From: Bacillota bacterium
GTDB lineage: Bacteria; Bacillota; UBA4882; UBA8346
DNA length: 64,000 nucleotides
Reading direction: 5' to 3'
NCBI GenBank assembly: GCA_023401925.1
Contig: JAEXDA010000037.1
Coordinates: 1-64,000, forward strand
Shown: positions 1 through 7,398 of the stretch, in pieces
Numbering within the stretch: position 1 is the first letter of the stretch
How the letters are laid out: every line of letters begins with the position of its first letter
Program-made: the position numbers and the translations under genes
The notes under the pieces: model-generated
What the model was told of the DNA's origin: nothing
What the model saw: the letters and a program-made list of their open reading frames with translations, nothing else
Database searches by the model: none

Positions 1-59
1 GTAATTAGCTTAACAGTTTCTATCTTAAATGCGCGATCAAACTTTCTTCTTTCGTTCAT
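1..59 (-). CDS. IS3-family transposase OrfA, N-terminal fragment cut by window edge
   Basis: Reading leftward from the ATG at 59, the frame begins MNERRKFDRAFKIETVKLI and runs off the window. This is the characteristic start of IS3-family OrfA, the helix-turn-helix part of the transposase that binds the element's ends. A strong GGGAGGT ribosome binding site lies at 66-72. Only 19 residues are visible, so neither completeness of the gene nor the presence of the OrfB catalytic part can be judged. The family call rests on the RRKF...F..E.VKLI pattern together with the terminus-like sequence behind it. Confidence 0.75.
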   Translation of the reverse strand, partial: MNERRKFDRAFKIETVKLI

Positions 60-82
60 TTTTTTACCTCCCGATTTGTTTT

Positions 83-112
83 ATTATACCAGCCTTTCTT
101 GCTGTCTTTCAA
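83..112 (-). promoter_or_regulatory. Promoter of the IS3 transposase
   Basis: On the minus strand a TTGAAA -35 (107-112) is followed by an 18-nt spacer and a perfect TATAAT -10 (83-88), about 24 nt upstream of the OrfA start. The -35 overlaps the terminal repeat, so transposase bound there could repress its own promoter. Confidence 0.55.
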
Positions 113-221
113 ATCGGGGGTAGTGCATATAGCGACATTTTTTGATTGGAAAGTCTTCGATGTTACCTTTACGATGGCCGAGATTTGGGGTCCCTTTTTG
201 GTAAAACTGTAATATAACGAA

Positions 222-286
222 CTTCCCTCCCTTTCACTAAAATTTGCAACTAGCAGTCAAAGGGAGGGGAGAAGGCAAACTGCTAG
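222..286. other. Interlocking inverted repeats, possible pseudoknot
   Basis: Arm A (222-234, CTTCCCTCCCTTT) pairs with 259-271 over 13 bp with one G-T wobble. Arm B (250-257, CTAGCAGT) lies inside the loop of A and is perfectly complementary to ACTGCTAG at 279-286. This order is an H-type pseudoknot topology if transcribed. No T-tract follows. It could be a small RNA, a leader structure or a remnant of a mobile element. Confidence 0.4.
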
Positions 287-344
287 CTACCGGCATTTAA
301 GTAACTGGAGGATGAGTTGGGAAAATCCTTTTTTATTGCATTCA

Positions 345-441
345 CAGAAGTTGCCAAAAAGAAAAATCAATCGAAATCGACTCCATATTTAAATCGAAAG
401 TATCTACCGGCATTGATTTAAAATCCGTTTAATCCTGGTTC
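345..441. repeat. Dispersed palindromic element, degenerate copy 1
   Basis: Closely matches 3548-3680, roughly 85% identical by eye, except that copy 2 carries an extra 36 nt. Its ends (GTTGC followed by an A-rich tract, and CATTGATTTAAAATCC) resemble those of the better-preserved copy at 38701-38803, so it is probably a worn member of the same family. Confidence 0.55.
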
Positions 442-659
442 AGACGGTGTTTTAGGCGATAATAAAAAGCCCCTGAAATAGACAAGCCGGACTCCCGGCG
501 GAAAATATATTCAAATTATCCGAAAAATGAACATTTACCAATACAAGGATGAAAAATGAGTATTTTTTATATTTTTTTATGTTTTGTTTAAAAACCCTTG
601 GGAGTTATTTTAAAATTATGATTTATAATGGCTTCATCAAACCGAAAGGGGCAGTAAAC

Positions 660-1328
660 ATGGATAAAATAAAACTCATGGATCATGTGGTCAAGACGAT
701 GAAAGAGAAGAAAGGTTTTCAAGGCACCTTGAAAGCGGAGGCGAAAAGAGATCAAACTACGATTTTCCATATTGACCGGGAGTTTGCCAAAGATGGGGAA
801 ACCGGAGTAGCCAAAGTAAAAAGTGAAGCCGAGCTTAATTTTGATGGAAAAACCGTGAAACGCGAAAGCAATACCGAGATTAACCTGAAAGATTTCGATG
901 AAACACAGCATCCGGCCTTGATGAGGCTCATTCGCTGGCGTCAAGGAATGCGATTTGGCGGTTTCAAGGAAGGCCTGAACAAGTTGGGCTTTTTCCTGAA
1001 TCTTTTAAACAGCGCGCACCTGGAGGAGAGGGAAGATCATTCCTATAGCTTATCATTGAGTATGGACGGTTTTCCGGAAGAGATCCGGGAAATCATCCAG
1101 GAGCGAATGGATCGCAGGGAATTGGGCCCATACTTTGAAAATAGTCCGTTACAGGAATTGGCCAAAAAAATTCAGTCCGTGGGGGATCTTACCATCAAGA
1201 TGAATATGGTGATCAATAAGGATTTTGAAGTGGAAAGAATTGTCCGGGAATTTAGCGGAAAGCTGAAAGACGAAACCAATACGGAGCATCAATGGAATAT
1301 GAATACCGAACTGAGTCTTGCATGGTAA
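660..1328 (+). CDS. Hypothetical protein, 222 aa
   Basis: I do not recognise this family. The start ATG at 660 is chosen because AAAGGGG precedes it at a suitable distance and the protein becomes ordinary from here on. The product is hydrophilic, rich in charged residues, and has no signal peptide or membrane segment. The first ~85 residues alternate polar and hydrophobic positions, suggesting beta strands; residues ~90-130 look helical (around LIRWRQGMRFGGF); the C-terminal third again looks strand-rich. It lies 114 bp upstream of a sensor kinase gene on the same strand and could share its transcript. A cytoplasmic role is inferred only from the lack of export signals. Confidence 0.6.
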   Translation: MDKIKLMDHVVKTMKEKKGFQGTLKAEAKRDQTTIFHIDREFAKDGETGVAKVKSEAELNFDGKTVKRESNTEINLKDFDETQHPALMRLIRWRQGMRFGGFKEGLNKLGFFLNLLNSAHLEEREDHSYSLSLSMDGFPEEIREIIQERMDRRELGPYFENSPLQELAKKIQSVGDLTIKMNMVINKDFEVERIVREFSGKLKDETNTEHQWNMNTELSLAW

Positions 1329-1442
1329 ATACCCCAGTTCGCCGTTTCCGGCGGGTTAACTTTTGAATGCAGGGGCCTGGAAAGGGGGACGGTTCCGGTC
1401 CGCAAAGCCCCTCTCGTGCCGGACGGTATGAATAGTGTCTGA

Positions 1443-2699
1443 TTGGGAAAGATTGAAGAGAAAAAGGATCAGCTTATGAGGGTGTCTGGAGCAATCAAGC
1501 GTATCGTATCCGGTTTCCGGCGGCTAAGAAATAAACGCCGCCGGAAACGGTATGAATTCATGAAGGAATGGATCAAGGGATATATGGAATATCACAGGCG
1601 GACGACGGAATCCCGGGGCAAATACCAGGAATTTCACAGGTTTCACCGGCGTCTTCAGTATATCCGCCCGTTGGTCATCTTCATGAATTTGCTGTTCTGG
1701 TATTTCATGATCCAATATTTGGGGATCCGGATGTGGATCATTTTCATGGCCTCTTTGATCAGCCTCTTCGGGATTTATGAATTTTTTTTCTTGTGGCGTT
1801 TGGAAAAAAGGATCATCAACCCAATTGCCCAGTTAAAAAATGGGGTTGAGGAGATCGCCAAGGGCAATTACGGGGTGCGGATCGAATGCAATGTATTATT
1901 AAATGACATCACCTTATTGGCGGCCTCTTTTAATGACATGGCCGGCAAATTGCAGGAAAGCGAAAGAATGAAAGCCGGATATGAAGAAAACCGCCGGGAG
2001 TTGCTGGCGAACATTTCTCACGATCTGAAGACGCCGATTACTTCCATTCAGGGTTATATTGAGGCGATCCTGGAACGGCCCGATCGCTTGTCCGGGGAAG
2101 ATGGCCGGAAATATCTGCAGATCATCTATCGCAATGCCGCCTATATGAATAAACTCATCGACGACTTGTTTCTCTTCTCTAAGCTGGACCTGGAGAAATT
2201 GGAGTTCCGATTTGAAACGATTGGAGTCCGGAATTTCATGAATGATTTAATGGACGAATTCCGTTTTGAACTCGAAGAAAAACAGGTGCGCTTCGACTAT
2301 GCCGACCGCCTTTCCGCGGAATGCACGGTCAGGGTTGACCGTAAAAGGATCCACCAGACGGTCCGGAACATTATTGGCAATGCCGTTAAATATGGGCCGG
2401 AAAAGGGCCTAACCATCGGAGCCGAACTCTCCCGGCAGGGCGATAAGGTGCGGCTCGCCATCGGGGATAATGGGCCGGGGATTTCTCCGGAGAGGATTCC
2501 TTTTATTTTCGACCGTTTTTACCGGATCGACTCCGAACGGACCAAGGATGTGATTAGCACCGGACTGGGCCTGGCAATCGCCAGGGAACTGGTGGAAGCT
2601 CATGGAGGGAGAATCACGGTTTCCAGCGCCTTGGGCGCGGGCAGTTGTTTTACCATTGAGCTTCCGGTGTTCAAGGACGGAGGGGAGGAACGGTTATGA
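1443..2699 (+). CDS. Two-component sensor histidine kinase
   Basis: Membrane sensor kinase that autophosphorylates and passes phosphate to the regulator encoded next. Two hydrophobic segments lie around residues 78-118 (VIFMNLLFWYFMIQYLG and MWIIFMASLISLFGIYEFFF), separated by almost no external loop. A HAMP linker (INPIAQLKNGVEEIAKGNY), a HisKA domain with His193 in NISHDLKTPI, and an HATPase domain (NAVKYG, DNGPGI, GLGLAI) follow. With no extracellular domain, the signal is probably sensed in the membrane or cytoplasm. The start is uncertain: TTG 1443 has a poor ribosome binding site, and ATG 1476 with AAGGA upstream is a good alternative. The end overlaps the regulator gene by 4 bp, indicating translational coupling. 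Confidence 0.93.
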   Translation: MGKIEEKKDQLMRVSGAIKRIVSGFRRLRNKRRRKRYEFMKEWIKGYMEYHRRTTESRGKYQEFHRFHRRLQYIRPLVIFMNLLFWYFMIQYLGIRMWIIFMASLISLFGIYEFFFLWRLEKRIINPIAQLKNGVEEIAKGNYGVRIECNVLLNDITLLAASFNDMAGKLQESERMKAGYEENRRELLANISHDLKTPITSIQGYIEAILERPDRLSGEDGRKYLQIIYRNAAYMNKLIDDLFLFSKLDLEKLEFRFETIGVRNFMNDLMDEFRFELEEKQVRFDYADRLSAECTVRVDRKRIHQTVRNIIGNAVKYGPEKGLTIGAELSRQGDKVRLAIGDNGPGISPERIPFIFDRFYRIDSERTKDVISTGLGLAIARELVEAHGGRITVSSALGAGSCFTIELPVFKDGGEERL

Positions 2700-3403
2700 A
2701 ACGGGTTTTAATCATTGAAGACGATACCAACATTGCCGAACTGGAACGGGATTATTTACAGTTAAACGGGTATCGGCCGGAGATTGCGCCGGATGGGGAT
2801 AAGGGTTTGAAAATGGCTCTTTCGGGCCAATATGACGTCATGGTGGTCGATTTGATGTTACCCGGTAAAGACGGCCTTGCGATCGTCAAGGAAGTGCGGA
2901 AAAAACAGGAAATCCCGATGATTATCGTTTCCGCTCGGAGTGAAGACATTGATAAAATCAGGGGTCTGGAAAACGGAGCGGATGATTATCTAACCAAACC
3001 GTTCAGTCCAGCCGAGCTGGCGGCCAGGATTAAATCCCATTTGAAAAGGTATGACCGGCTTAAAGGAAATGATACGGCTGGTGAAGTGATCAATCATAAG
3101 GGTTTAGAGATTAATACGGCTTCTCATAAAGTTTTTGTGAGCGGCCGGGAAACTCAGCTGACTGCCAGGGAATATGAACTTCTGGTGTTTCTGGCATCCA
3201 ATCCGAACATCGTTTTTACTAAGGAGCAACTGTTTGATTCGGTATGGGGTGATGAATACTATGGAGATTCGGCTACCGTATCCGTTCATATTCAAAAAAT
3301 CCGTAAAAAAATTGAAAAAGATCCGGCCGATCCGGAATTGATTGAAACTCTGTGGGGAACGGGTTACCGTTTTAATTCCCCTACCTATTCCTTCCGGTCA
3401 TAA
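2696..3403 (+). CDS. OmpR/PhoB-family response regulator
   Basis: DNA-binding regulator partnered with the kinase at 1443. The receiver domain (residues 1-118) has the acidic pocket (IIEDD), phosphoacceptor Asp52 in VVDLMLPGKDG, and the conserved Lys in DDYLTKPF. The C-terminal winged helix (about 130-230; LTAREYELLVFLA and TLWGTGYRF) is the OmpR type. The length of 235 aa is typical. Targets are unknown; the unknown gene at 660 or the Pal-domain gene at 3811 are possible by proximity. A terminator hairpin follows at 3441. Confidence 0.95.
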   Translation: MKRVLIIEDDTNIAELERDYLQLNGYRPEIAPDGDKGLKMALSGQYDVMVVDLMLPGKDGLAIVKEVRKKQEIPMIIVSARSEDIDKIRGLENGADDYLTKPFSPAELAARIKSHLKRYDRLKGNDTAGEVINHKGLEINTASHKVFVSGRETQLTAREYELLVFLASNPNIVFTKEQLFDSVWGDEYYGDSATVSVHIQKIRKKIEKDPADPELIETLWGTGYRFNSPTYSFRS

Positions 3404-3440
3404 CGGTCCTTTGCAAGATATTCAGGAAATTCAATCATTA

Positions 3441-3495
3441 AAAGGGGATGACTTCAAAAGTAAAATTTTCGGTCAGCCCCTTTGATTTTTATTTT
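3441..3495 (+). terminator. Rho-independent terminator after the two-component operon
   Basis: Stem AAAGGGG plus TGAC (3441-3452) pairs with GTCA plus CCCCTTT (3472-3483), with one unpaired base on each side and a 19-nt loop, followed by a T-rich tract. Confidence 0.7.
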
Positions 3496-3547
3496 CCCTC
3501 CTTTGGGAAAAGAGTCCGGCGATAGTTGGTAAACTTGCGATTATCAG

Positions 3548-3680
3548 CAGAAGTTGCAAAAAAGAAAAATCATTAAAAATCGACTCCATATTTAAATTGA
3601 AATCATCCACCGGCACTGGTTTGAAATCCGTTTAATCAGTTAAATTTCGCCTTCCTAAAGAAGGCGCTGAATCCTGGTTC
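3548..3680. repeat. Dispersed palindromic element, copy 2, with 36-nt insertion
   Basis: Matches 345-441 base for base along its length apart from scattered substitutions. At 3637-3672 it has 36 extra bases containing the perfect hairpin CGCCTTC/GAAGGCG with a 5-nt loop. The insertion ends with the same AAT that precedes it, like a short target duplication or slippage. Confidence 0.55.
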
Positions 3681-3810
3681 CGGCAGCCTAAATCATGGAC
3701 GGATGCGAATTTCCTTGATTTACCAAGCGATATATTATTTTATATACTTGTAAATCAATGTATAATAGTAACAAATTCACATTCAATACATATTTAGGAG
3801 CTGGTGTACT

Positions 3811-5136
3811 ATGGATTCCAAAGGACTTATCATCATGATCGGCGCTTTACTCTTTTTTTTCATCCCGACACCAATCATTACTTCAATTTCACCCGGTAGT
3901 GGGACAAACAGTGGTCTGGTTCATGTGGTGATCAACGGGGAGAAGTTTGATGAAAACCTTACCGTTAAATTGGCCATGGAGGGTCAGGAAGATATAGAGG
4001 GCCGGAATGTACAGGTTATTTCTTCCAATAAAATTACCTGTTCTTTTGATTTGAAAGATCAACAAGTTGGGAAATGGAACGTGGTCGTCCGTAACAAACT
4101 GATAAAGTCGGCCGCCTTGAAAGGCAGTTTTACGATAACCGCTCCTGCTCCCAAGGTTAGGGAGATTGTCCCGAAACGGGCTTATCATAACACTACGGTG
4201 ATTGTGGAGATCAAAGGAGCCTCTTTTAAAACCGGGGCGGCGGTAATGCTTATCAACCGGCAAATGAATATCGGGGCCGCTAGTGTTACAGTGGTTTCCG
4301 ATTCCTTGATTACCTGCGAATTTAATCTAAACGACGCCGTTATCGGAGTTTATGATGTGAAAGTGGTTAATGGAGACGGGGCCTCCGGGATATTGGCCAA
4401 TGGTTTTAGTGTTGAGGATTTGCCAAAGCCGGTGATCAAAGTGAAACCGGTGATCGAAGGGATTGATCCGGATAGAGGCTTTAACAACGGCATGATTTTA
4501 ACGAAGATCGCCGGCAGCAATTTTGAACCGGGCAGTACCGTTAAATTGAGCCGCGATGGCCGGCTCGAAATCCCGGGTTTAAACACCAAAGTGGTGGATT
4601 CCACCCAAATAAGCAGTTTCTTTGACATTGCCGGGAAGCCGGAAGGACAATATGATCTCGAAGTGACCAGCCCTTCCGGACAAAAAGCCATTTTAGAGAA
4701 GGGGTTTACGGTAGAACGCTTCACGCCGAACTCTCTGGAACTCAACAAATCATTGAAAGCAATCTATTTTGATCTCAATCAAGCCGAGCTGCGCCGTGAT
4801 CAGTTTTCTTCTCTGGATGCAGATTTGGCGATCTTGAAAAAATATTCCACGTTATATATCCTCTTAGGCGGGCATGCCGATGAACGGGGGAGTATCGGTT
4901 ATAATCTCGATTTATCGGAGAGAAGGGCGAGCGCTATCAAGAAATACTTACTGGAAAAAGGAATTGCTCCCAAACGGATTACGATTTACGCTTATGGGAA
5001 AGAATTCCCGCTTAAAAAAGGCCATAACGAATCTTCATGGTGGCAGAACCGGAGAGTTGACGTCATGGTCTGGGAGGCGCCACCCACCAAAGTGCAAGGG
5101 CTCGAAGGAATTGACGAATCCGGCGGTAAAAAATAG
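3811..5136 (+). CDS. TIG-repeat protein with C-terminal Pal/OmpA peptidoglycan-binding domain
   Basis: 441 aa. An N-terminal hydrophobic stretch (residues 5-20) is a signal peptide or anchor. Three IPT/TIG-like immunoglobulin-fold repeats follow at about 21-108, 113-205 and 213-304, each starting with a version of I..I.P..G..N. The C-terminal OmpA-like domain (about 315-428) contains GGHADERGS and LSERRA. Asp357 and Arg372 are 15 residues apart, the spacing of the diaminopimelate-binding Asp/Arg pair known in Acinetobacter OmpA. Pal-type domains normally tie an outer membrane or surface structure to peptidoglycan. No lipobox cysteine and no beta barrel are seen, so the anchoring mode is unclear. 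It is transcribed alone, between a -10 at 3761 and the palindromic terminator at 5160. Confidence 0.85.
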   Translation: MDSKGLIIMIGALLFFFIPTPIITSISPGSGTNSGLVHVVINGEKFDENLTVKLAMEGQEDIEGRNVQVISSNKITCSFDLKDQQVGKWNVVVRNKLIKSAALKGSFTITAPAPKVREIVPKRAYHNTTVIVEIKGASFKTGAAVMLINRQMNIGAASVTVVSDSLITCEFNLNDAVIGVYDVKVVNGDGASGILANGFSVEDLPKPVIKVKPVIEGIDPDRGFNNGMILTKIAGSNFEPGSTVKLSRDGRLEIPGLNTKVVDSTQISSFFDIAGKPEGQYDLEVTSPSGQKAILEKGFTVERFTPNSLELNKSLKAIYFDLNQAELRRDQFSSLDADLAILKKYSTLYILLGGHADERGSIGYNLDLSERRASAIKKYLLEKGIAPKRITIYAYGKEFPLKKGHNESSWWQNRRVDVMVWEAPPTKVQGLEGIDESGGKK

Positions 5137-5159
5137 AACATCAATGAATTGAAAATAGT

Positions 5160-5199
5160 TTGAATCAAAAAACGGCCTGCAGGCCGTTTTTTGATTCAA
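5160..5199. terminator. 40-bp perfect palindrome, bidirectional terminator
   Basis: A perfect palindrome centred between 5179 and 5180, with core AACGGCCTGCAGGCCGTT flanked by A- and T-runs. It sits between the convergent Pal-domain and TetR genes and gives a stem with a U-tract in both directions. Confidence 0.9.
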
Positions 5200-5240
5200 C
5201 ACCTGAATATGGCGGCTTCTTTCCCAAAGCATGAATTCTT

Positions 5241-5786
5241 TCAAAGAGCCGTAAATCCATTTTTCACTTTATAAGCCAGGGCAGAAGCGGTTGGGTGATC
5301 AATTTCGGTAAATTCATGTTGTTCCAGTAAACTCAGCATGCCGCTCATGATAAACGAAACCGTGCAGCGGAATATTTTGTCCTTTTGATCCTCGACGCCG
5401 GCTTTTGCCAATACTCTCTCAATGATCAGTTGCTTCAGCTTGCAGGAACTCGAAGCCAGACTGGGAGATTTCAGAAACGGCACATAAATGTGTTTATTCC
5501 TATCAAACATCCTGATGATATCATCCAAAATAACCTCAAAGTTCACAATCATCTCTTCAAAGCGGTAGGGGGCAATTACTTCACAGAATTCATCAACAAT
5601 AGTATCCCGGATACAGTCGGCGCAATCATAAATATCTTGATAATGCAAATAAAAGGTACTCTTGTTGATATCCGCTGTCTCACAGAGGCTTTTTACAGTA
5701 ATATGATCCATGCTTTTTTCGGATAATAATTTTGCAAAAGCAAGTTGAATAGCTTGTTTGGTTTTTTTGATCCGGCGGTCTTCCAT
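5241..5786 (-). CDS. TetR/AcrR-family transcriptional regulator
   Basis: 181 aa. The N-terminal TetR helix-turn-helix (residues ~8-55) includes ITVKSLCETADINKSTFYLH and matches the family closely; the C-terminal ligand/dimer domain is variable, as usual. The start ATG at 5786 is preceded by AAAGGAGT. It is divergent from the flavin reductase gene, with two TAGAC...GTCTA inverted repeats in the shared region, so it probably represses itself and that neighbour. The ligand is unknown; a quinone, flavin or xenobiotic would fit a flavin reductase target, but that is a guess. Confidence 0.92.
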   Translation of the reverse strand: MEDRRIKKTKQAIQLAFAKLLSEKSMDHITVKSLCETADINKSTFYLHYQDIYDCADCIRDTIVDEFCEVIAPYRFEEMIVNFEVILDDIIRMFDRNKHIYVPFLKSPSLASSSCKLKQLIIERVLAKAGVEDQKDKIFRCTVSFIMSGMLSLLEQHEFTEIDHPTASALAYKVKNGFTAL

Positions 5787-5801
5787 GATGATACTCCTTT
5801 A

Positions 5802-5818
5802 TAGACGTCTCGGGTCTA
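5802..5818. promoter_or_regulatory. Candidate TetR operator 1
   Basis: Inverted repeat TAGAC-N7-GTCTA, 16 bp upstream of the tetR start, so positioned to block its own transcription or translation start. Confidence 0.5.
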
Positions 5819-5883
5819 TCCGTTGAATTATCGACTTTCGGCTTGATATTGCCGGTTGTGTACCTTTGAAGCGAATAATATAA

Positions 5884-5897
5884 TAGACTCGTGTCTA
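5884..5897. promoter_or_regulatory. Candidate TetR operator 2
   Basis: Inverted repeat TAGACTCGTGTCTA, the same half-sites as at 5802 but with a 4-nt spacer. It sits on the flavin-reductase side of the divergent region. The shared half-sites next to a TetR gene support an operator role; the differing spacers mean at most one may be optimal. Confidence 0.55.
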
Positions 5898-5961
5898 GAA
5901 TTAGATTTTAATTGATTACTGGAAACGTGTCAAGACTTATCCGTGAAAGGAGGAGTATCCG

Positions 5962-5994
5962 ATGATAGAAGCATTTATCACCTTCATCGAGTGA
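5962..5994 (+). CDS. Possible short leader ORF, MIEAFITFIE then TGA
   Basis: AAAGGAGG (5946-5953) is placed ideally for the ATG at 5962, giving a 10-residue peptide. The same frame continues open past this TGA for 16 codons and ends with a TGA at 6043 that overlaps the flavin reductase ATG as ATGA. This may be a leader peptide for translational coupling, a decayed small gene, or a TGA read as an amino acid. No downstream selenocysteine hairpin was identified. Confidence 0.3.
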   Translation: MIEAFITFIE

Positions 5995-6041
5995 GAATTT
6001 GTAACGGTTGTAAAAAAATTCGAAGAAATGGGGCCATCAAA

Positions 6042-6611
6042 ATGAGCAAGAGAATCATGGAAAAATTAAATGTATCCCCGTTACCGGAACCGACAGTGCT
6101 GGTAACAGTGAAAACAGATGAGAAAGATCCCAATATTATTACCATCGCTTGGACCGGTGTTTTGAGCCATCATCCGAATATGGTTTATATTGCTGTGCAC
6201 CCGGGAAGATACTCTCATTCCATGGTAAGGGAGTCCATGGAATATGTCATCAATATACCATCCGAAAATATCGCTAAAGCCGTCGATTATTGCGGAACTG
6301 TCTCAGGCAGAAGTGTAAACAAATTTTTGAAAACCGGATTAACTCCCGTACCGGCAAGTATTGTCAAAGCACCGCTCATCAAGGAATGTTTGATGAATAT
6401 GGAATGCAAGGTAAAAGATATTTTAAATTATGGCAGCCACGATATATTTGTCGGCCAATTGGTGGCTGTGCATTTTGATGAGGCTGTACTCAACGAGGAT
6501 GGCGGTCCGGACCCGGCTAAGATTAAACCTTACAGTTACACCTTGGGGGAGTATCGCTTGATGGGAGAAAAACTGGGAGTGGCAGGTTATAGTAAAAGCT
6601 TCGAACTTTAA
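6042..6611 (+). CDS. Flavin reductase family protein (FMN-binding split barrel)
   Basis: Predicted flavodoxin-like or flavin:NAD(P)H reductase of the FMN-binding split-barrel group, about 189 aa, the usual size. Supporting features are the N-terminal PEPTVLVTV strand, ITIAWTGVLSHHPNMVYIAV (flavin-contacting region in this family), the SGR..NKF segment, and a C-terminal dimer region. The start at ATG 6042 is chosen because the upstream extension of the frame is not protein-like and because of the ATGA overlap with the small frame before it; its own ribosome binding site is weak. Likely controlled by the divergent TetR. Confidence 0.88.
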   Translation: MSKRIMEKLNVSPLPEPTVLVTVKTDEKDPNIITIAWTGVLSHHPNMVYIAVHPGRYSHSMVRESMEYVINIPSENIAKAVDYCGTVSGRSVNKFLKTGLTPVPASIVKAPLIKECLMNMECKVKDILNYGSHDIFVGQLVAVHFDEAVLNEDGGPDPAKIKPYSYTLGEYRLMGEKLGVAGYSKSFEL

Positions 6612-6771
6612 GAGAGGGCAGGGAGTTGATAAAAGAAAGTTCATGACAAAAAGCGAAAGGGAGAAAGAAATGCCTCCACCGGTTTTTTCTTCAATTCAAT
6701 TTCAATAAACGGAAGGAATTTGCATGAAAATACCGAATTCAAAATGAATTAATTGTTTTTTGGAGGTTATC

Positions 6772-7398
6772 ATGTTTGGCTTAACGGTGAGACAACGGAT
6801 CGCGGCATTGATATTACTCATTTTTCTGGCTGCCGGCGGGTTGTTGATGTTTATCAGCGGTAATAAGGGCCTAACCCAAAAATATGAAGACGATGTCTCG
6901 GTTAATTCGATTTACATTGATATTCGCGGAGCGGTGGCCAAACCCGGTTTACTTTGTCTAAAACCGGGCCTTCGTAAATTTGAAGTCATCAAAAAGGCGG
7001 GCGGAGCTCTTCCGGAAGCTGATTTAGAACCGATTAATTTGGCCGAATTCGTTGAGGACGGGGAAAAGATTTATATCCCCAAGAAAGGCGAACGGCTGGA
7101 AGTGGTGGATAAGCGGCGCAGCAAAACCAAATTGAAAACAGTTCAATCTCAGTCCATCCGCAACGGAAAGCATCAAGGAATATCCCTACCATCCTCGATG
7201 AAATGGCCGATTGATGTCAATGGCGCCAGCCCCTCGCAACTTGAAAGTGTCCCGGGCATCGGACCTTTTCTGGCGGCTAAAATCGTTGAGTATCGTAATA
7301 AAAACGGAAATTTTAAAAGCTATGAAGATCTGGACAAGGTAAACGGGATTGGCATCAAGACATTGGACAAACTTCGCCCTTATTTGGTAGTAAAATGA
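6772..7398 (+). CDS. comEA: Competence protein ComEA, DNA receptor
   Basis: Binds incoming double-stranded DNA at the cell surface during transformation. The 208-aa protein has one N-terminal membrane anchor (about 8-29), an SLBB domain (about 45-105; IYIDIRGAVAKPGL and NLAEFVEDGEKIYIPK), a basic linker, and a C-terminal helix-hairpin-helix pair (DVNGASPSQLESVPGIG and KVNGIGIKTLDKLRPYL). The ATG at 6772 has GGAGGT upstream; the frame extends to a TTG at 6760, but that lies within the ribosome binding site. The stop overlaps comEC by 4 bp (ATGA). Confidence 0.95.
   Translation: MFGLTVRQRIAALILLIFLAAGGLLMFISGNKGLTQKYEDDVSVNSIYIDIRGAVAKPGLLCLKPGLRKFEVIKKAGGALPEADLEPINLAEFVEDGEKIYIPKKGERLEVVDKRRSKTKLKTVQSQSIRNGKHQGISLPSSMKWPIDVNGASPSQLESVPGIGPFLAAKIVEYRNKNGNFKSYEDLDKVNGIGIKTLDKLRPYLVVK

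Larger units (their letters stand above)
1..127 (-). mobile_element. Terminal part of an IS3-family insertion sequence
   Basis: On the minus strand the sequence from 127 reads TGCACTACCCCCGATTTG, which has the TG start and C-run typical of IS3-family (IS150-like) terminal repeats. It is followed by a promoter, a ribosome binding site and OrfA. I infer position 127 as the outer edge of the element; the other end and any target duplication lie outside the window. Confidence 0.6.
128..659. other. Intergenic region with structured and repeated DNA
   Basis: About 530 bases without a convincing gene. It contains a pseudoknot-like pair of inverted repeats (222-286) and one copy of the dispersed element (345-441). 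An open frame extends upstream from the gene at 660 to position 549, but its translation there is low-complexity and it lacks a ribosome binding site. Confidence 0.5.
3404..3810. other. Intergenic region before the Pal-domain gene
   Basis: About 400 bases with no gene. It holds the terminator at 3441, repeat copy 2 at 3548-3680, and an AT-rich stretch with a perfect TATAAT at 3761-3766 that probably serves the gene at 3811; no good -35 is visible for it. Confidence 0.5.

Noticed and set aside
549..659. N-terminal extension of the gene at 660 by 37 residues
   Set aside because: The extension is AT-rich with a Phe/Tyr/Met/Ile composition and no ribosome binding site, whereas ATG 660 has AAAGGGG at a good distance.
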